Below the pieces are notes generated by a model. That model did no database searches and was not told where the DNA came from. It worked only from the letters and a program-made list of their open reading frames with translations. A stretch of DNA of 64,000 nucleotides, from the NCBI RefSeq assembly GCF_013385985.1, contig NZ_JACAOY010000037.1, positions 376-64,375 on the forward strand, in the 5' to 3' direction. Made by a program: the position numbers and the translations under genes. Below are positions 1-9,220 of the stretch, piece after piece (position 1 is the stretch's first letter; each line of letters begins with the position of its first letter). The DNA comes from Pseudomonas sp. B6002. Lineage in GTDB: Bacteria; Pseudomonadota; Gammaproteobacteria; Pseudomonadales; Pseudomonadaceae.

Positions 1-7
1 GCGTTTT

Positions 8-50
8 GCTTACTTTTGCGCTGTTCAAAAGTGAGCCGCTGTAAGAGCGG
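8..50. repeat. Intergenic double-hairpin repeat at the left edge
   Basis: Two adjacent inverted repeats are visible: an 11-bp arm at 8-18 (GCTTACTTTTG) pairs with 26-36 (CAAAAGTGAGC, one mismatch), directly followed by CCGCT-gtaag-AGCGG at 36-50. From memory, this tandem-hairpin arrangement is a common intergenic repeat in fluorescens-group genomes. It lies just downstream of the antiporter stop codon, so it could also act as a terminator or mRNA end for that gene. Confidence 0.45.
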
Positions 51-99
51 AACCCATATAAGCCGTGACCCAAACAATGGATATGTACTCAATACCCAA

Positions 100-1422
100 T
101 CAAAGCGTCATCGCCGCCAACCAGCCGAAAGCCAACAGCGGAATGTTGTAGTGCAAAAACGTCGGCACCACCGTATCCCAGATATGGTGATGCTGGCCGT
201 CAATGTTCAAACCGGAGGTCGGGCCCAGAGTGGAGTCCGACGCCGGCGACCCCGCATCGCCCAACGCGCCGGCCGTGCCGACGATGCACACAATGGCCAG
301 CGGGCTGAAACCCAGCTGCACGCAAAGCGGCACAAAAATCGCGGCAAGGATCGGCACCGTGGAAAACGACGACCCAATGCCCATGGTCACCAGCAACCCC
401 ACCAGCAACATCAGCAAGGCGCCGACGCCACGGCTGTGGCCGATGAACGCCGCCGAGGTTTCCACCAGCGAGCGCACGTCGCCCGTGGCCTTGAGCACTT
501 CGGCGAAGCCTGAGGAGGCGATCATGATGAAGCCGATCATGGCCATCATCTTCATGCCTTCGGTGAACAGGTCGTCGGTCTCGCGCCAGCGCACGATGCC
601 CGACACCGAGAAGATCAGGAAACCGGCCAGGGCGCCAATGATCATCGAGTCCAGCCACAGCTGAATGATGAACGCCGAGGCAATCGCCAGGCCGGCCACC
701 AGCAGGGTCAGCGGGTTGTACTGCACGGCCACTTGCTCGACCCGCTCGATTTTCTCCAGGTCATACACGCGTTTCTTGCGATAGCTGACGAACACCGCCA
801 CCAGCAGGCCGACCACCATGCCCAACGCCGGCAACCCCATGGCATGAGTGACGTTGACCTGGCTGATGTCCACCCCGCTCTTGGCCACGTTGGCCAGCAG
901 GATCTGGTTGAGGAAGATATTGCCGAAGCCCACCGGCAGGAACATGTACGGGGTGATCAGGCCGAAGGTCATCACACAGGCAACGAGGCGGCGGTCCAGT
1001 TGCAGCTTGGTCAGCACGTACAGCAGCGGCGGCACCAGCAACGGGATAAACGCGATATGGATCGGCAGGATGTTCTGCGAGGCGATCGCCACCACCCAGA
1101 GCAGGCCGATCAACAGCCATTTGACGTGACTGCCACCCGTAGCTTCCTGGCGGTCCACCAGCATCAGCGCCTTGTCGGCCAGGGCGTGGGCCAGGCCGGA
1201 TTTGGCAATGGCCACGGCGAACGCACCGAGCAAGGCGTAGGACAATGCCACAGTGGCGCCGCCGCCCAACCCGCCGTTGAAGGCCTTGAGCGTGGCCTCG
1301 ATGCCCAAGCCGCCAGTGAGGCCGCCCACCAGGGCGCCGACGATGATGGCGATGACCACATGCACGCGGGACAAGCTGAGCACCAGCATGGTGCCGACCG
1401 CGGCAATGACTGCGTTAATCAT
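100..1422 (-). CDS. Na+/H+ antiporter family (YuiF-like) membrane transporter
   Basis: A 440-residue, almost entirely hydrophobic inner-membrane protein with about 11-12 membrane segments, resembling the NhaC/GntP-like antiporter families (Na_H_antiport_1/2). Expected role is exchange of Na+ for H+ or uptake of an organic anion; the substrate cannot be read from sequence. The C-terminal part holds the small-residue-rich stretch [20 protein letters not shown], typical of the re-entrant substrate region of this superfamily. The ATG at 1422 is chosen because GAGGT lies 4 bases upstream; a longer frame to 1551 adds 43 residues with no homology feel and no ribosome site. It stands alone, divergent from the chemoreceptor gene. 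Confidence 0.75.
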   Translation of the reverse strand: MINAVIAAVGTMLVLSLSRVHVVIAIIVGALVGGLTGGLGIEATLKAFNGGLGGGATVALSYALLGAFAVAIAKSGLAHALADKALMLVDRQEATGGSHVKWLLIGLLWVVAIASQNILPIHIAFIPLLVPPLLYVLTKLQLDRRLVACVMTFGLITPYMFLPVGFGNIFLNQILLANVAKSGVDISQVNVTHAMGLPALGMVVGLLVAVFVSYRKKRVYDLEKIERVEQVAVQYNPLTLLVAGLAIASAFIIQLWLDSMIIGALAGFLIFSVSGIVRWRETDDLFTEGMKMMAMIGFIMIASSGFAEVLKATGDVRSLVETSAAFIGHSRGVGALLMLLVGLLVTMGIGSSFSTVPILAAIFVPLCVQLGFSPLAIVCIVGTAGALGDAGSPASDSTLGPTSGLNIDGQHHHIWDTVVPTFLHYNIPLLAFGWLAAMTL

Positions 1423-1663
1423 GGTTACCTCAAGCAGAAACATAAAAAACAGGCAGGCCCGCGCCCAGGCGGCCATCGGGTGGCTGCCAGCGTGCAGGCT
1501 TGAAGGAGGTCTTATTAGAGGGCGCGCACTTTGCAGCAGGCGCGGCCACATGTCAAAAAACGGCGCCGCTTTTGGGTTTCAATTGAACGTTTAAATAATA
1601 AAGAACCGAAAAACGCGGCCGATACAGAGGCTCTCTGTGTTTTCAGGTTAAGGATGCGCCTCG

Positions 1664-3811
1664 ATGTCTCTCAGACAGCTTTCCATTCAATGGAAAATCA
1701 CCCTGCTCGCCGGCCTGTGCCTGCTGGGGATCGTGACCCTGCTGGTGGGTTTGTCGTTGTATCGCATGGAGCAGAGTTCGGAGCAGGTCAAGGCGTCCAG
1801 CATGCAGATGCTCGATCAAGCCGCCCAGGCGCGCATCGAAGCCCAGGGTGAAGCCCAGGCACTGGGCATTCGCCGTCAGTTCATGGACGCTTACCAATAC
1901 GGCCACGGGTTTTCCCGCCAAGTGCTGTTTTTGCGTGAACAGGCCGAAAAACGCTTCCTGGATGCGTTCGACACCCGCGAAGACCTGACCCGCCAGGTCA
2001 AGTCGGCCCTGCAGGCCAACCCCGACTTGCTCGGCTTGTCCCTGGTGTTCGAAGCCAACGCCCTGGATGGCAAGGACGAGCTGTTCGCCAACCAGGCAGA
2101 GCTGGGCAGTAACGACAAGGGCCGCTTCGCTCTGTACTGGTCGCAGCCCACGCCCGGCAAACTGGAGTCGATGGCGCTGCCGGAAAGCGACATGGCCGAC
2201 ACCCGCGTCGGCCCCAGCGGTGAAAAGGCCAACGCCTGGTTCACCTGCCCGCGCACCACGCTCAAGCCCTGTGTGATCGAGCCGTACTTTTATGTGATCA
2301 ACGGGCAGAACGTGCTGATGACCAGCATCGTGTTCCCGCTGATGGTCAACGGCAAAGTCATCGCTTCGCTGTCGGTGGACATCAACCTGAACAGCCTGCA
2401 GGCCGTGAGCCAACAGGCGAGCCAGAAGCTGTATGACGGCCAGACTCAAGTCAGCATCCTGAGCCCCACTGGCGTGCTCGCCGGCTACAGCCCGGACGCG
2501 AGCAAGCTCAGCCAGCGCCTGGACACGGTCGACACCGCCAGCGGTGCGCAATTGATCAGCGCCCTGGCCAGCAGCAACCAGATCCGCAGTCTGCGCACCG
2601 ACCATCAGCTCAAAGTGCTGGCGCCGTTCGCGCCGATCCCGGACGGCAAGGCATGGGGGGTGTTGCTGGATGTGCCGGAGAAAGTGCTGGTGGCCCCGGC
2701 CGAGGCGCTGAAAAACCAACTGGATGCCGACAATGCCAAGGGTACCCTGCTCGAGCTGAGCCTGGGCCTGTTCGCCGCCGTGCTTGGCCTGATCCTGGTG
2801 TGGCTGATGGCCCGCAGCGTGACCCGGCCGATCCTCGGCGTGGCCAGCATGCTCGAAGACATCGCCAGCGGCGAAGGCGACCTCACCCGCCGCCTGGCCT
2901 ACGACAAAAAGGACGAACTGGGGCAGTTGGCCGGCTGGTTCAACCGTTTCCTCGACAAGCTGCAACCGATCATTGCCGAGGTGAAGCGTTCGGTGCAGGA
3001 CGCCCGTGGCACCGCTGACCAATCGGCGGCCATTGCCACTGAAACCAGTGCTGGCATGGAGCAGCAATATCGCCAGGTCGATCAAGTGGCCACCGCCTCC
3101 CACGAAATGAGCGCCACCGCCCAGGACGTCGCCCGCAGCGCCGCCCAGGCAGCTCAGGCCGCGCGCGATGCCGACCAGTCGACCCGTGAAGGCCTGACGG
3201 TGATCGACCGCACCACCACCAACATTGGCAACCTGGCCGCCGACATGAGCACGGCCATGGCCCAGGTCGAAGGCCTGGCCGCCAATAGCGAAAAGATCGG
3301 TTCGGTGCTGGAAGTGATTCGCGGCATCGCCGAGCAGACCAACTTGCTGGCCCTCAACGCAGCGATCGAAGCGGCCCGTGCCGGTGAAGCCGGACGCGGC
3401 TTTGCCGTGGTGGCCGATGAGGTGCGCAACCTGGCGCGCCGCACCCAGGAGTCGGTGGAAGAAACCCGCCTGGTGATCGAGCAACTGCAAAGTGGCACCG
3501 AAGACGTGGTGGGCGCCATGGGCAACAGCTATCGCCAGGCCCAGGGCAGCGTCGAGCAGGTCGGCCAGGCCGTGACCGCCCTGCGCCAGATCGGCGATGC
3601 GGTGACGGTGATCAGCGACATGAACCTGCAGATCGCCAGCGCCGCTGAAGAGCAGAGCGCGGTGGCCGAGGAGATCAACAGCAACGTGGCGACGATCCGG
3701 GATGTGACCGAGTCGTTGTCGGAGCAGGCCAATGAATCGGCGCGGGTGAGCCAGGCGCTGAACAGCCTGGCGAATCAGCAGCAAGGGCTGATGGATCAAT
3801 TCCGGGTGTAA
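1664..3811 (+). CDS. Methyl-accepting chemotaxis protein with large periplasmic sensor
   Basis: A 715-residue chemoreceptor that relays ligand binding to CheW/CheA. TM1 is at residues about 12-32, a roughly 330-residue periplasmic domain (probably double-Cache by length) follows to about 360, TM2 is about 362-385, then HAMP, then a long coiled-coil signalling domain. The highly conserved hairpin tip ([20 protein letters not shown]) falls near residue 555-575. There is no C-terminal CheR-tethering pentapeptide (it ends MDQFRV). AGGATG lies upstream of the ATG. Ligand unknown: the sensor region carries no signature I can name with confidence. Confidence 0.92.
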   Translation: MSLRQLSIQWKITLLAGLCLLGIVTLLVGLSLYRMEQSSEQVKASSMQMLDQAAQARIEAQGEAQALGIRRQFMDAYQYGHGFSRQVLFLREQAEKRFLDAFDTREDLTRQVKSALQANPDLLGLSLVFEANALDGKDELFANQAELGSNDKGRFALYWSQPTPGKLESMALPESDMADTRVGPSGEKANAWFTCPRTTLKPCVIEPYFYVINGQNVLMTSIVFPLMVNGKVIASLSVDINLNSLQAVSQQASQKLYDGQTQVSILSPTGVLAGYSPDASKLSQRLDTVDTASGAQLISALASSNQIRSLRTDHQLKVLAPFAPIPDGKAWGVLLDVPEKVLVAPAEALKNQLDADNAKGTLLELSLGLFAAVLGLILVWLMARSVTRPILGVASMLEDIASGEGDLTRRLAYDKKDELGQLAGWFNRFLDKLQPIIAEVKRSVQDARGTADQSAAIATETSAGMEQQYRQVDQVATASHEMSATAQDVARSAAQAAQAARDADQSTREGLTVIDRTTTNIGNLAADMSTAMAQVEGLAANSEKIGSVLEVIRGIAEQTNLLALNAAIEAARAGEAGRGFAVVADEVRNLARRTQESVEETRLVIEQLQSGTEDVVGAMGNSYRQAQGSVEQVGQAVTALRQIGDAVTVISDMNLQIASAAEEQSAVAEEINSNVATIRDVTESLSEQANESARVSQALNSLANQQQGLMDQFRV

Positions 3812-3840
3812 CGGATGGCCCTCGAATGGGGTGGCGATCC

Positions 3841-3931
3841 AATGTGGGAGCGGGCTTGCCCGCGATGCAGGCAACCCGGTGTGTCAGTCACACCTCTGTG
3901 ATGCCATCGCAGGCAAGCCAGCTCCCACATT
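3841..3931. repeat. Paired inverted REP element
   Basis: Outer arms AATGTGGGAGC and GCTCCCACATT bracket two inverted REP cores (GGGCTTGCCCGCGATG and CATCGCAGGCAAGCC). The right core has diverged. It lies between the convergent ends of the chemoreceptor and sensor-kinase genes, a typical position for Pseudomonas REP doublets. Confidence 0.85.
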
Positions 3932-3947
3932 GTTAATCGGTGGCGTG

Positions 3948-5267
3948 TCAATTTTGTCGTTTGGGGAGTTCGATCAGGGCCTTCAAGCCGCCCAGTTCGC
4001 TTTCTTGCAGTTGGAGCACCCCGCCCCACACGTCGACGATATCGCGCACGATCCCCAACCCCAAACCGTGGCCGTCGATCTGCTCGTCCAGTCGCGCACC
4101 TCGGCTGAACACCTGGTCGCGCTGGGTTTCGGGAATGCCTGGGCCATCGTCTTCAACGGCCACTAAGTAGTGCTGCGGCGTTTCGCTGATCGTCAGGCGC
4201 ACGTCCGCATCTGCCCATTTGCAGGCGTTGTCCAGCAGGTTACCCAGCAGTTCCAGCAGATCCTCACGGTCCCAGGGCAGTTGCAGCCCAGGGGGCACGT
4301 GGTAGCTCAGGTCCAGGTGCTCGCCGTGGATCATGGTCAACGTGGCCAGCAAACCGGGCAGTTCTTTTTCGCAGTCGAACAACGCGCCTGGCAGGGTTTC
4401 ACCGGCCAGGCGTGCGCGGTTGAGTTCGCGGTTGAGGCGCTGTTGCACCTGTTCCAGTTGATCGCGCAACAGTTTGCTCAGTTCGGGGTGGTCTTTGAGG
4501 GCCTCGCTTGAGGCTGCACTCAACAACACAGCCAATGGGGTTTTCAAGGCGTGGCCCAAGTTGCCCAGGGCATTGCGCGAGCGCTTGAGGCTGTCTTCGG
4601 TGTGGGCCAACAGGTGGTTGATCTGTGCCACCAACGGCTCCAGCTCCAGCGGCACCTGGGTGTCGAGTTGCGAGCGCTGGCCTTGTTGCAATTGGGCGAT
4701 CTGTTCGCGCGCGGTTTCCAGCGGGCGCAACGCACGGCGCACGGTAACCCGCTGCAAGACCAGCACCAGCAACAGCGCGGCCAGGCCGAGGATCAGACCG
4801 ACCCGACGCATCAGGCGGAAGCTCTCCCGCACGGGCGTGTAGTCCTGCGCCACGCTGATCGAGATCAACTGGCCATAGCGCTTATAGTCCGCGCGCAGCA
4901 CCAGCAGTTGCTGGCCTTCCGGCCCCAATTGCAGGTTGCCTTTGAGCCCGGTCTCGGGCAGGCGGGGCAGTTCCTGGTCCCATAGCGAACGGGAGCGCCA
5001 GTGGGTATCGGAAAAATCAATGCGAAAGTAATGCCCGGAAAACGGCCGTTGGTAGGCCGGCGACAAGCGCTGCTCATCCAACTGCACACCGCCTGCCCCA
5101 CGTACCAGCGCCACCAGCAGGTTCTCGGCGTCGTTGCGCAACCCCGCTTCCAGGTAGCGCTGCAATCCGGCTTCGAACAACCACAGGCTGGTTTGCGCCA
5201 GCACCACGCCGACGACCACCATCACACTGATCAACCCCAGGCTGAGGCGCCGTTGAATCGACCTCAT
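3948..5267 (-). CDS. Sensor histidine kinase (PhoQ-like class)
   Basis: A 439-residue inner-membrane kinase partnered with the response regulator just upstream (ATGA overlap at 5264-5267). TM1 about 10-30, periplasmic sensor about 31-155, TM2 about 156-172, HAMP-like linker, then the H box [10 protein letters not shown] with phospho-acceptor His239, N box [12 protein letters not shown], and G boxes DDGPGIP and GHGLGLGIV. The H-box form ([10 protein letters not shown]) matches PhoQ-type kinases. With the PepSY gene leading the operon, a metal or envelope-stress signal is plausible, but the ligand is not determined. No key ATPase motif is missing. Confidence 0.9.
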   Translation of the reverse strand: MRSIQRRLSLGLISVMVVVGVVLAQTSLWLFEAGLQRYLEAGLRNDAENLLVALVRGAGGVQLDEQRLSPAYQRPFSGHYFRIDFSDTHWRSRSLWDQELPRLPETGLKGNLQLGPEGQQLLVLRADYKRYGQLISISVAQDYTPVRESFRLMRRVGLILGLAALLLVLVLQRVTVRRALRPLETAREQIAQLQQGQRSQLDTQVPLELEPLVAQINHLLAHTEDSLKRSRNALGNLGHALKTPLAVLLSAASSEALKDHPELSKLLRDQLEQVQQRLNRELNRARLAGETLPGALFDCEKELPGLLATLTMIHGEHLDLSYHVPPGLQLPWDREDLLELLGNLLDNACKWADADVRLTISETPQHYLVAVEDDGPGIPETQRDQVFSRGARLDEQIDGHGLGLGIVRDIVDVWGGVLQLQESELGGLKALIELPKRQN

Positions 5268-5932
5268 GCGGGGCTGGCGCCAAACAGATAACCCTGGCCA
5301 CGCCGGGTTTCGATCACGCTACGGCCCAGCTTGCGGCGCAGGTGGTTGACGTGGACTTCCAGCACGTTGGAATCGCGTTCGGTCTCGCCGTCATACAAGT
5401 GCTCGGCCAAATGGCTTTTCGACAAGATTTGTTCGGGATGCAGCATGAAATAGCGCAGCAGGCGAAATTCAGCGGCGGTCAGCTGGATCTCCTCGCCATC
5501 ACGCAACACGCATTGACGACCCTCATCCAGGTGCAACCCGGCCGCCTGCAAGGTGGGCTGGTTGGCCCGGCCATGGGAGCGGCGCAACAGCGCCTGGATA
5601 CGCAGGTAGAGTTCCTCGGGGTGAAATGGCTTGCTCAGGTAATCGTCAGCGCCGGCCTTGAGCCCTTCGATGCGTTCGGCCCAGGAGTCCCGGGCGGTAA
5701 GAATCAACACCGGCGTGGCCAAGGCGGCGGTGCGCCATTGCGCCAGCACCTCAAGCCCTGGCAGGCCGGGCAAGCCGAGGTCGAGGATGATCAGGTCGTA
5801 GGGTTCACTGCGGCCTTGATAGACCGCGTCGCGACCATCGGCCAGCCAGTCGACGGCATAGCCCTGGCGCTGCAGGCCGGCCAGCAGTTCATCGGCCAGA
5901 GGCACGTTGTCTTCCACCAGGAGCAGGCGCAT
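5264..5932 (-). CDS. OmpR/PhoB-family response regulator
   Basis: A 222-residue two-component regulator. The receiver domain has acidic residues E7/D8, phospho-acceptor D51 in [11 protein letters not shown]79 and K101 in LSKPF. The C-terminal winged helix includes the recognition-helix segment [16 protein letters not shown]. It sits between the PepSY gene (stop and start share one base at 5932) and the sensor kinase (4-base overlap), so the three are co-translated. It is close in type to the PhoP/PmrA/QseB group. Autoregulation through the repeats at 6305-6333 is likely but inferred. Confidence 0.92.
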   Translation of the reverse strand: MRLLLVEDNVPLADELLAGLQRQGYAVDWLADGRDAVYQGRSEPYDLIILDLGLPGLPGLEVLAQWRTAALATPVLILTARDSWAERIEGLKAGADDYLSKPFHPEELYLRIQALLRRSHGRANQPTLQAAGLHLDEGRQCVLRDGEEIQLTAAEFRLLRYFMLHPEQILSKSHLAEHLYDGETERDSNVLEVHVNHLRRKLGRSVIETRRGQGYLFGASPA

Positions 5933-6255
5933 CAGTCGTCTTCCTTATCTTTGAGCAGCTCGCCGGTGCTGGCATTCAGCTCGATTTCACGCACCACGCC
6001 GTCGGCGGTCAACAGTTCGATTTCATAGATATAGCGCACCGGCCGGTCGTCGTGTTCTTCCAGCTCGGCGTCCAGCAACTTGGACCCAGGGTAGCGCTCG
6101 AACGCCGGCCCCAACAAATCTTCCAGGGGCGCGATGACCCCCTTTTGGCGCAGGCGCAACGCTTCGTCCTGCCCGAGGTCATGGGCCGCCAGGCCTGAGC
6201 TGATCAGCAGTAACACCAGCGCCACTCGACCGCCCGTGCGTCGATATACCTTCAT
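5932..6255 (-). CDS. PepSY-domain secreted protein, first gene of the two-component operon
   Basis: A 107-residue class small protein (106 codons plus stop) with an N-terminal signal peptide ([20 protein letters not shown], cleavage near AAH) followed by one PepSY-like domain ending [16 protein letters not shown]. Such proteins commonly precede OmpR/PhoQ-type systems and are thought to modulate the sensor or bind cations. The acidic, EF-like tail here would fit divalent-cation binding, which is inference. The ATG at 6255 is preferred over a longer frame to 6354 because the signal peptide begins there. Confidence 0.75.
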   Translation of the reverse strand: MKVYRRTGGRVALVLLLISSGLAAHDLGQDEALRLRQKGVIAPLEDLLGPAFERYPGSKLLDAELEEHDDRPVRYIYEIELLTADGVVREIELNASTGELLKDKEDD

Positions 6256-6304
6256 TACCCATCCTGTTGTTCCTTGACGTCGCCACGTTAGCCGTCGCAA
6301 CTTA

Positions 6305-6333
6305 ACTGAAACTGAATTGCCACCATGGCAATT
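6305..6333. promoter_or_regulatory. Candidate operator: tandem ACTGAA repeats plus perfect inverted repeat
   Basis: In the short region between the divergent PepSY operon and the patatin gene, ACTGAA is repeated head-to-tail (6305-6310, 6311-6316). It runs into an inverted repeat AATTGCCA-cca-TGGCAATT (6315-6333). OmpR-family regulators bind direct repeats, so the ACTGAA pair may be the autoregulatory site of the neighbouring response regulator. Function is inferred from position and symmetry only. Confidence 0.4.
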
Positions 6334-6405
6334 GCCGATAGTCCATTTCCCCAACTGTTGTGCGAGATTTCTTATACTGATCCGCTCGCTTCAATTGAGA
6401 CTGGT

Positions 6406-7485
6406 ATGACTGCCATCCACATCAAGTTTCCCGCATTGACCCTCAAGGCCGGCAAACGCGCCTTTACGCGCATTCGTGAGCAAGGCCTCAAACCGGCCGA
6501 TGTCGGCATCCTACCCGGTGCGGCCGGCGGCCCCAAGGCCTTGGGTATCCAGGGCCTGGACCTGGCGCTGTTCGGCGACTGGCTGCCACGCATGCCGCGC
6601 GAGCGCGCGTTGATCGGCGCGTCCATCGGCTCCTGGCGGTTTGCCAGCGCCTGCTTGCCCGACCCGGTGCAAGGCCTGCTCGACCTCGGCCGCCTGTACA
6701 ACGAACAAAGCTTCGCCAAAGGCGTGACCATGGCCGAAGTCAGCCGCAGTTGCCAGCGCATGCTCGACGACTTGCTCGCCGGCCGTGATGCGCGGGTGCT
6801 GGACAACCCCGACTATCGCCTGAACATCATGGTGGTCAAAAGCCACGGGCTGCTCGCCGATGACCACCGTGGCCGCCTCGGGTTGGGCCTGTCGTCGGTG
6901 ATCGCCGACAACCTGCGGGGCCGCGCGCGGCTGTCACGGCATTTCGAACGGCTGATCATCCACGACCCGCGCCAGGCTCCACCGGTGCATCCGCTGCAGG
7001 ATTTCCCGTCGCGCTTCCTCGACCTGGAATTGGGTAACCTGCGCCAGGCGCTGCTGGCCTCGGGCTCGATCCCCATGGTGATGCAAGGCGTGCGCGACCT
7101 GCCGGGCGCGGGCGCAGGCACCTACCGCGACGGCGGCCTGCTGGACTACCACCTCGACCTGCCCTACCACGGCGACGACATCGTGCTGTACCCGCACTTT
7201 ACCGACCGGGTCATCCCCGGCTGGTTCGACAAAGGCCTGCCGTGGCGGCGCAGCAATCAACAGGGTTTGCAGGATGTGTTGCTACTCGCTCCGTCCAAGG
7301 ATTACCTGGCCCGCCTGCCCCACGGCAAACTGCCGGACCGCAGCGACTTCAAGCGTTTCATGGGCGATGACCCGAGCCGTAACAAGTACTGGCAAACCGC
7401 GATGAGCGAGAGCCGGCGGCTGGGGGATGAGTTCCTGGAATTGGCGGACAACAACCAATTAGGCGAGCGACTCCAGCCCCTGTAG
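6406..7485 (+). CDS. Patatin-like phospholipase
   Basis: A 359-residue predicted serine acyl hydrolase with the Ser-Asp dyad of patatins. It has a glycine-rich oxyanion loop (PGAAGGPKALG, about 38-47), nucleophile elbow GASIGSW with Ser73, and the second catalytic motif YRDGGLLDY with Asp242. There is no signal peptide, so it is probably cytosolic or delivered by another route. The ATG at 6406 is chosen because it begins just before the conserved core; a longer frame from 6325 overlaps the operator region. A TATACT -10-like hexamer lies at 6374-6379. The natural lipid substrate is unknown. Confidence 0.82.
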   Translation: MTAIHIKFPALTLKAGKRAFTRIREQGLKPADVGILPGAAGGPKALGIQGLDLALFGDWLPRMPRERALIGASIGSWRFASACLPDPVQGLLDLGRLYNEQSFAKGVTMAEVSRSCQRMLDDLLAGRDARVLDNPDYRLNIMVVKSHGLLADDHRGRLGLGLSSVIADNLRGRARLSRHFERLIIHDPRQAPPVHPLQDFPSRFLDLELGNLRQALLASGSIPMVMQGVRDLPGAGAGTYRDGGLLDYHLDLPYHGDDIVLYPHFTDRVIPGWFDKGLPWRRSNQQGLQDVLLLAPSKDYLARLPHGKLPDRSDFKRFMGDDPSRNKYWQTAMSESRRLGDEFLELADNNQLGERLQPL

Positions 7486-7574
7486 GAGCCCGGCTTGCCG
7501 GCGATGGGCGTTCACGCGGGCCACCAGAATAAACGCGGTGCCCGTTAGATTTTCGCCGGCAAGCCGGCGCCTAC
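7482..7574. repeat. Paired inverted REP element
   Basis: GTAGGAGCCCGGCTTGCCGG at the left and CCGGCAAGCCGGCGCCTAC at the right form two inverted REP units spanning 93 bp. It starts within the last codons of the patatin gene (stop codon at 7483-7485) and fills most of the gap before queD. Confidence 0.85.
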
Positions 7575-7652
7575 GGAGGGACGGTATGCGCGGTGTGGGA
7601 TCAAGCTGTTAAACTCGCCGCCTGCCAGATACCTGACCGAGCTGAAAATACT

Positions 7653-8009
7653 GTGGAAATCTTCAAAGAGTTTACCTTCGAGTCCGCCCACCGCCTGCCC
7701 CACGTACCGGAAGGCCACAAATGCGGGCGCCTGCATGGGCATTCGTTCAAGGTGGCGATCCACCTGAGCGGCGACCTGGATCCCCATACCGGCTGGATTC
7801 GCGACTTCTCGGAGATCAAGGCGATTTTCAAGCCGCTCTACGAACGCCTCGACCACAACTACCTCAACGACATTCCCGGCCTGGAAAACCCGACCAGCGA
7901 AGTGCTGGCCAAGTGGATCTGGAATGAGCTCAAGCCCCTGCTGCCGGAACTCAGTGCGATCCGCATCCACGAGACCTGCACCAGTGGTTGCATCTATCGC
8001 GGCGAGTAA
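7653..8009 (+). CDS. queD: 6-carboxy-5,6,7,8-tetrahydropterin synthase QueD
   Basis: A 118-residue enzyme of queuosine (7-deazapurine tRNA modification) synthesis; it converts 7,8-dihydroneopterin triphosphate to 6-carboxytetrahydropterin. Zinc ligands His13 (ESAHRL), His28 and His30 (LHGHS), catalytic Cys24 (KCGRLHGH), the Asp67-His68 pair (LDHNYL) and Glu107 (HETCTSGC) are all present. The GTG at 7653 gives the normal family length beginning (M)[12 protein letters not shown]; an in-frame ATG at 7593 would add 20 unrelated residues. It is monocistronic and ends at a clear terminator. Confidence 0.93.
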   Translation: MEIFKEFTFESAHRLPHVPEGHKCGRLHGHSFKVAIHLSGDLDPHTGWIRDFSEIKAIFKPLYERLDHNYLNDIPGLENPTSEVLAKWIWNELKPLLPELSAIRIHETCTSGCIYRGE

Positions 8010-8023
8010 GCCACCGGCTGCTG

Positions 8024-8049
8024 AAAAACCACCTGCGGGTGGTTTTTTT
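8024..8049 (+). terminator. Rho-independent terminator after queD
   Basis: AAAAACCACC-tgc-GGGTGGTTTTTTT: a short GC stem with flanking A and T runs, 15 bases after the queD stop codon. Confidence 0.85.
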
Positions 8050-8101
8050 ATGCCCGGCTCCCGTACAGTCATGGCTTCCTGCCCACTCGGAGCACGCTGT
8101 C

Positions 8102-8542
8102 ATGATGCGCCCTGCCAACGCCCATGATGTGGCCGCCATCGAAGCCATCGTTGAGGCCGCCTACTCGCCTTACATCACGCGTATCGGCCGCCAACCCGGT
8201 CCGATGCTGGAAAACTATCAGGCGCTTGTCGCGGCGGGTGGCGTACACGTGCTGGACAATGCCGGGCAGATACAGGGCTTCATTATCCTGCTGGATGCTC
8301 CCGACGCGCTGTTGCTGGACAACTTGGCCGTCGCCCCGCAAGCCCAGGGCCTGGGGTTGGGGCGCCAACTCATGGACTTTGCCGAACAACAGGCGCGCGA
8401 CGCGGGCTACACGGCCATCCAGCTCTACACCAACGTGGCAATGACTGAAAACATTGCGCTGTACACCCGTCGAGGTTATGTCGAGACCCATCGGGCCGAA
8501 GCACACGGCCTGCACCGGGTGTACATGCGCAAACCCCTTTAG
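8102..8542 (+). CDS. GNAT-family N-acetyltransferase
   Basis: A 146-residue acetyl-CoA-dependent acyltransferase. The acetyl-CoA binding motif A is seen as LLLDNLAVAPQAQGLGLGRQ (V-x-P-x-x-Q-G-x-G-x-G/A), and the C-terminal half has the usual NIALYTRRGYVE motif. Acceptor unknown. Start chosen at the first of two consecutive ATGs because GGAG lies 9 bases upstream. It is followed after 8 bases by the Nudix gene, with which it is probably co-transcribed. Confidence 0.85.
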   Translation: MMRPANAHDVAAIEAIVEAAYSPYITRIGRQPGPMLENYQALVAAGGVHVLDNAGQIQGFIILLDAPDALLLDNLAVAPQAQGLGLGRQLMDFAEQQARDAGYTAIQLYTNVAMTENIALYTRRGYVETHRAEAHGLHRVYMRKPL

Positions 8543-8550
8543 GAGCGTCC

Positions 8551-9174
8551 ATGGAAAACACCTGGCTGGCCCAGGCCAAACGCTTGCAGGCGTTGGCCTC
8601 CACGGGGCTGCATTTTTGCACTGACGATTTTGAGCGCGAGCGCCTGGAGGAAATCGCCGAGATTGCCCACAGCATGCTGGCGCAATTGGGCAACGTGCCG
8701 CTGGAGCGCATCACCGGGTTGGTGCCGGACTTTGCCAAGCGCTATTCCACGCCGATGATCGACGTGCGGGGCGCGGTGATCGAGGGCGACCGAATCCTGC
8801 TGGTGCGCGAATTGACCGATGGCTGCTGGGCACTGCCGGGCGGCTATGCCGATATCGGCCTGTCGGCCGCGGAAAACATCGTCAAGGAGATCCGCGAAGA
8901 GGCCGGGCTGACCGTCACGGCGCAGGCGCTGTACAGCGTCACCCACAAGGCCAAGGGCATGTATCGCCCGGATGTGCGGGATTTCTACAAGCTGTACTTT
9001 TTGTGTGAACGTGTCGATCAACTGGCCCCCATGGCCGGGTTTGAAACCACCGAAGTGGGCTTTTTCAGCCTGGATGACCTGCCGCCGCTTTCCCGTGGAC
9101 GCACCATCGAAAGCGACCTGGAAGCCGCGTTCGCCTTTCATCGCGGCGAGACCACCCAGACACTGTTCGACTGA
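8551..9174 (+). CDS. NUDIX hydrolase with N-terminal NUDIX_N-type domain
   Basis: A 207-residue pyrophosphohydrolase. Residues 1-65 form the helical N-terminal extension of the YjhB-like/NUDIX_N_2 group, and the Nudix fold begins at about residue 69. The Nudix box runs 98-120 and keeps KEIREEAGL with the metal-binding Glu116/Glu117. The first box glutamate (Gx5E) is Leu104, a small deviation. The substrate, probably a nucleoside-diphosphate derivative, cannot be named. AGGAG is 6 bases before the ATG. It lies between the GNAT gene and codA on the same strand. Confidence 0.88.
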   Translation: MENTWLAQAKRLQALASTGLHFCTDDFERERLEEIAEIAHSMLAQLGNVPLERITGLVPDFAKRYSTPMIDVRGAVIEGDRILLVRELTDGCWALPGGYADIGLSAAENIVKEIREEAGLTVTAQALYSVTHKAKGMYRPDVRDFYKLYFLCERVDQLAPMAGFETTEVGFFSLDDLPPLSRGRTIESDLEAAFAFHRGETTQTLFD

Positions 9175-9220
9175 CCCAGACTGAACGCCTGATTGCTTTT
9201 TGCCCAAGAGGAACTTGCCC

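Noticed and set aside
1643-3874. Long minus-strand open frame opposite the chemoreceptor
   Set aside because: Antisense shadow; the plus strand encodes an unmistakable chemoreceptor.
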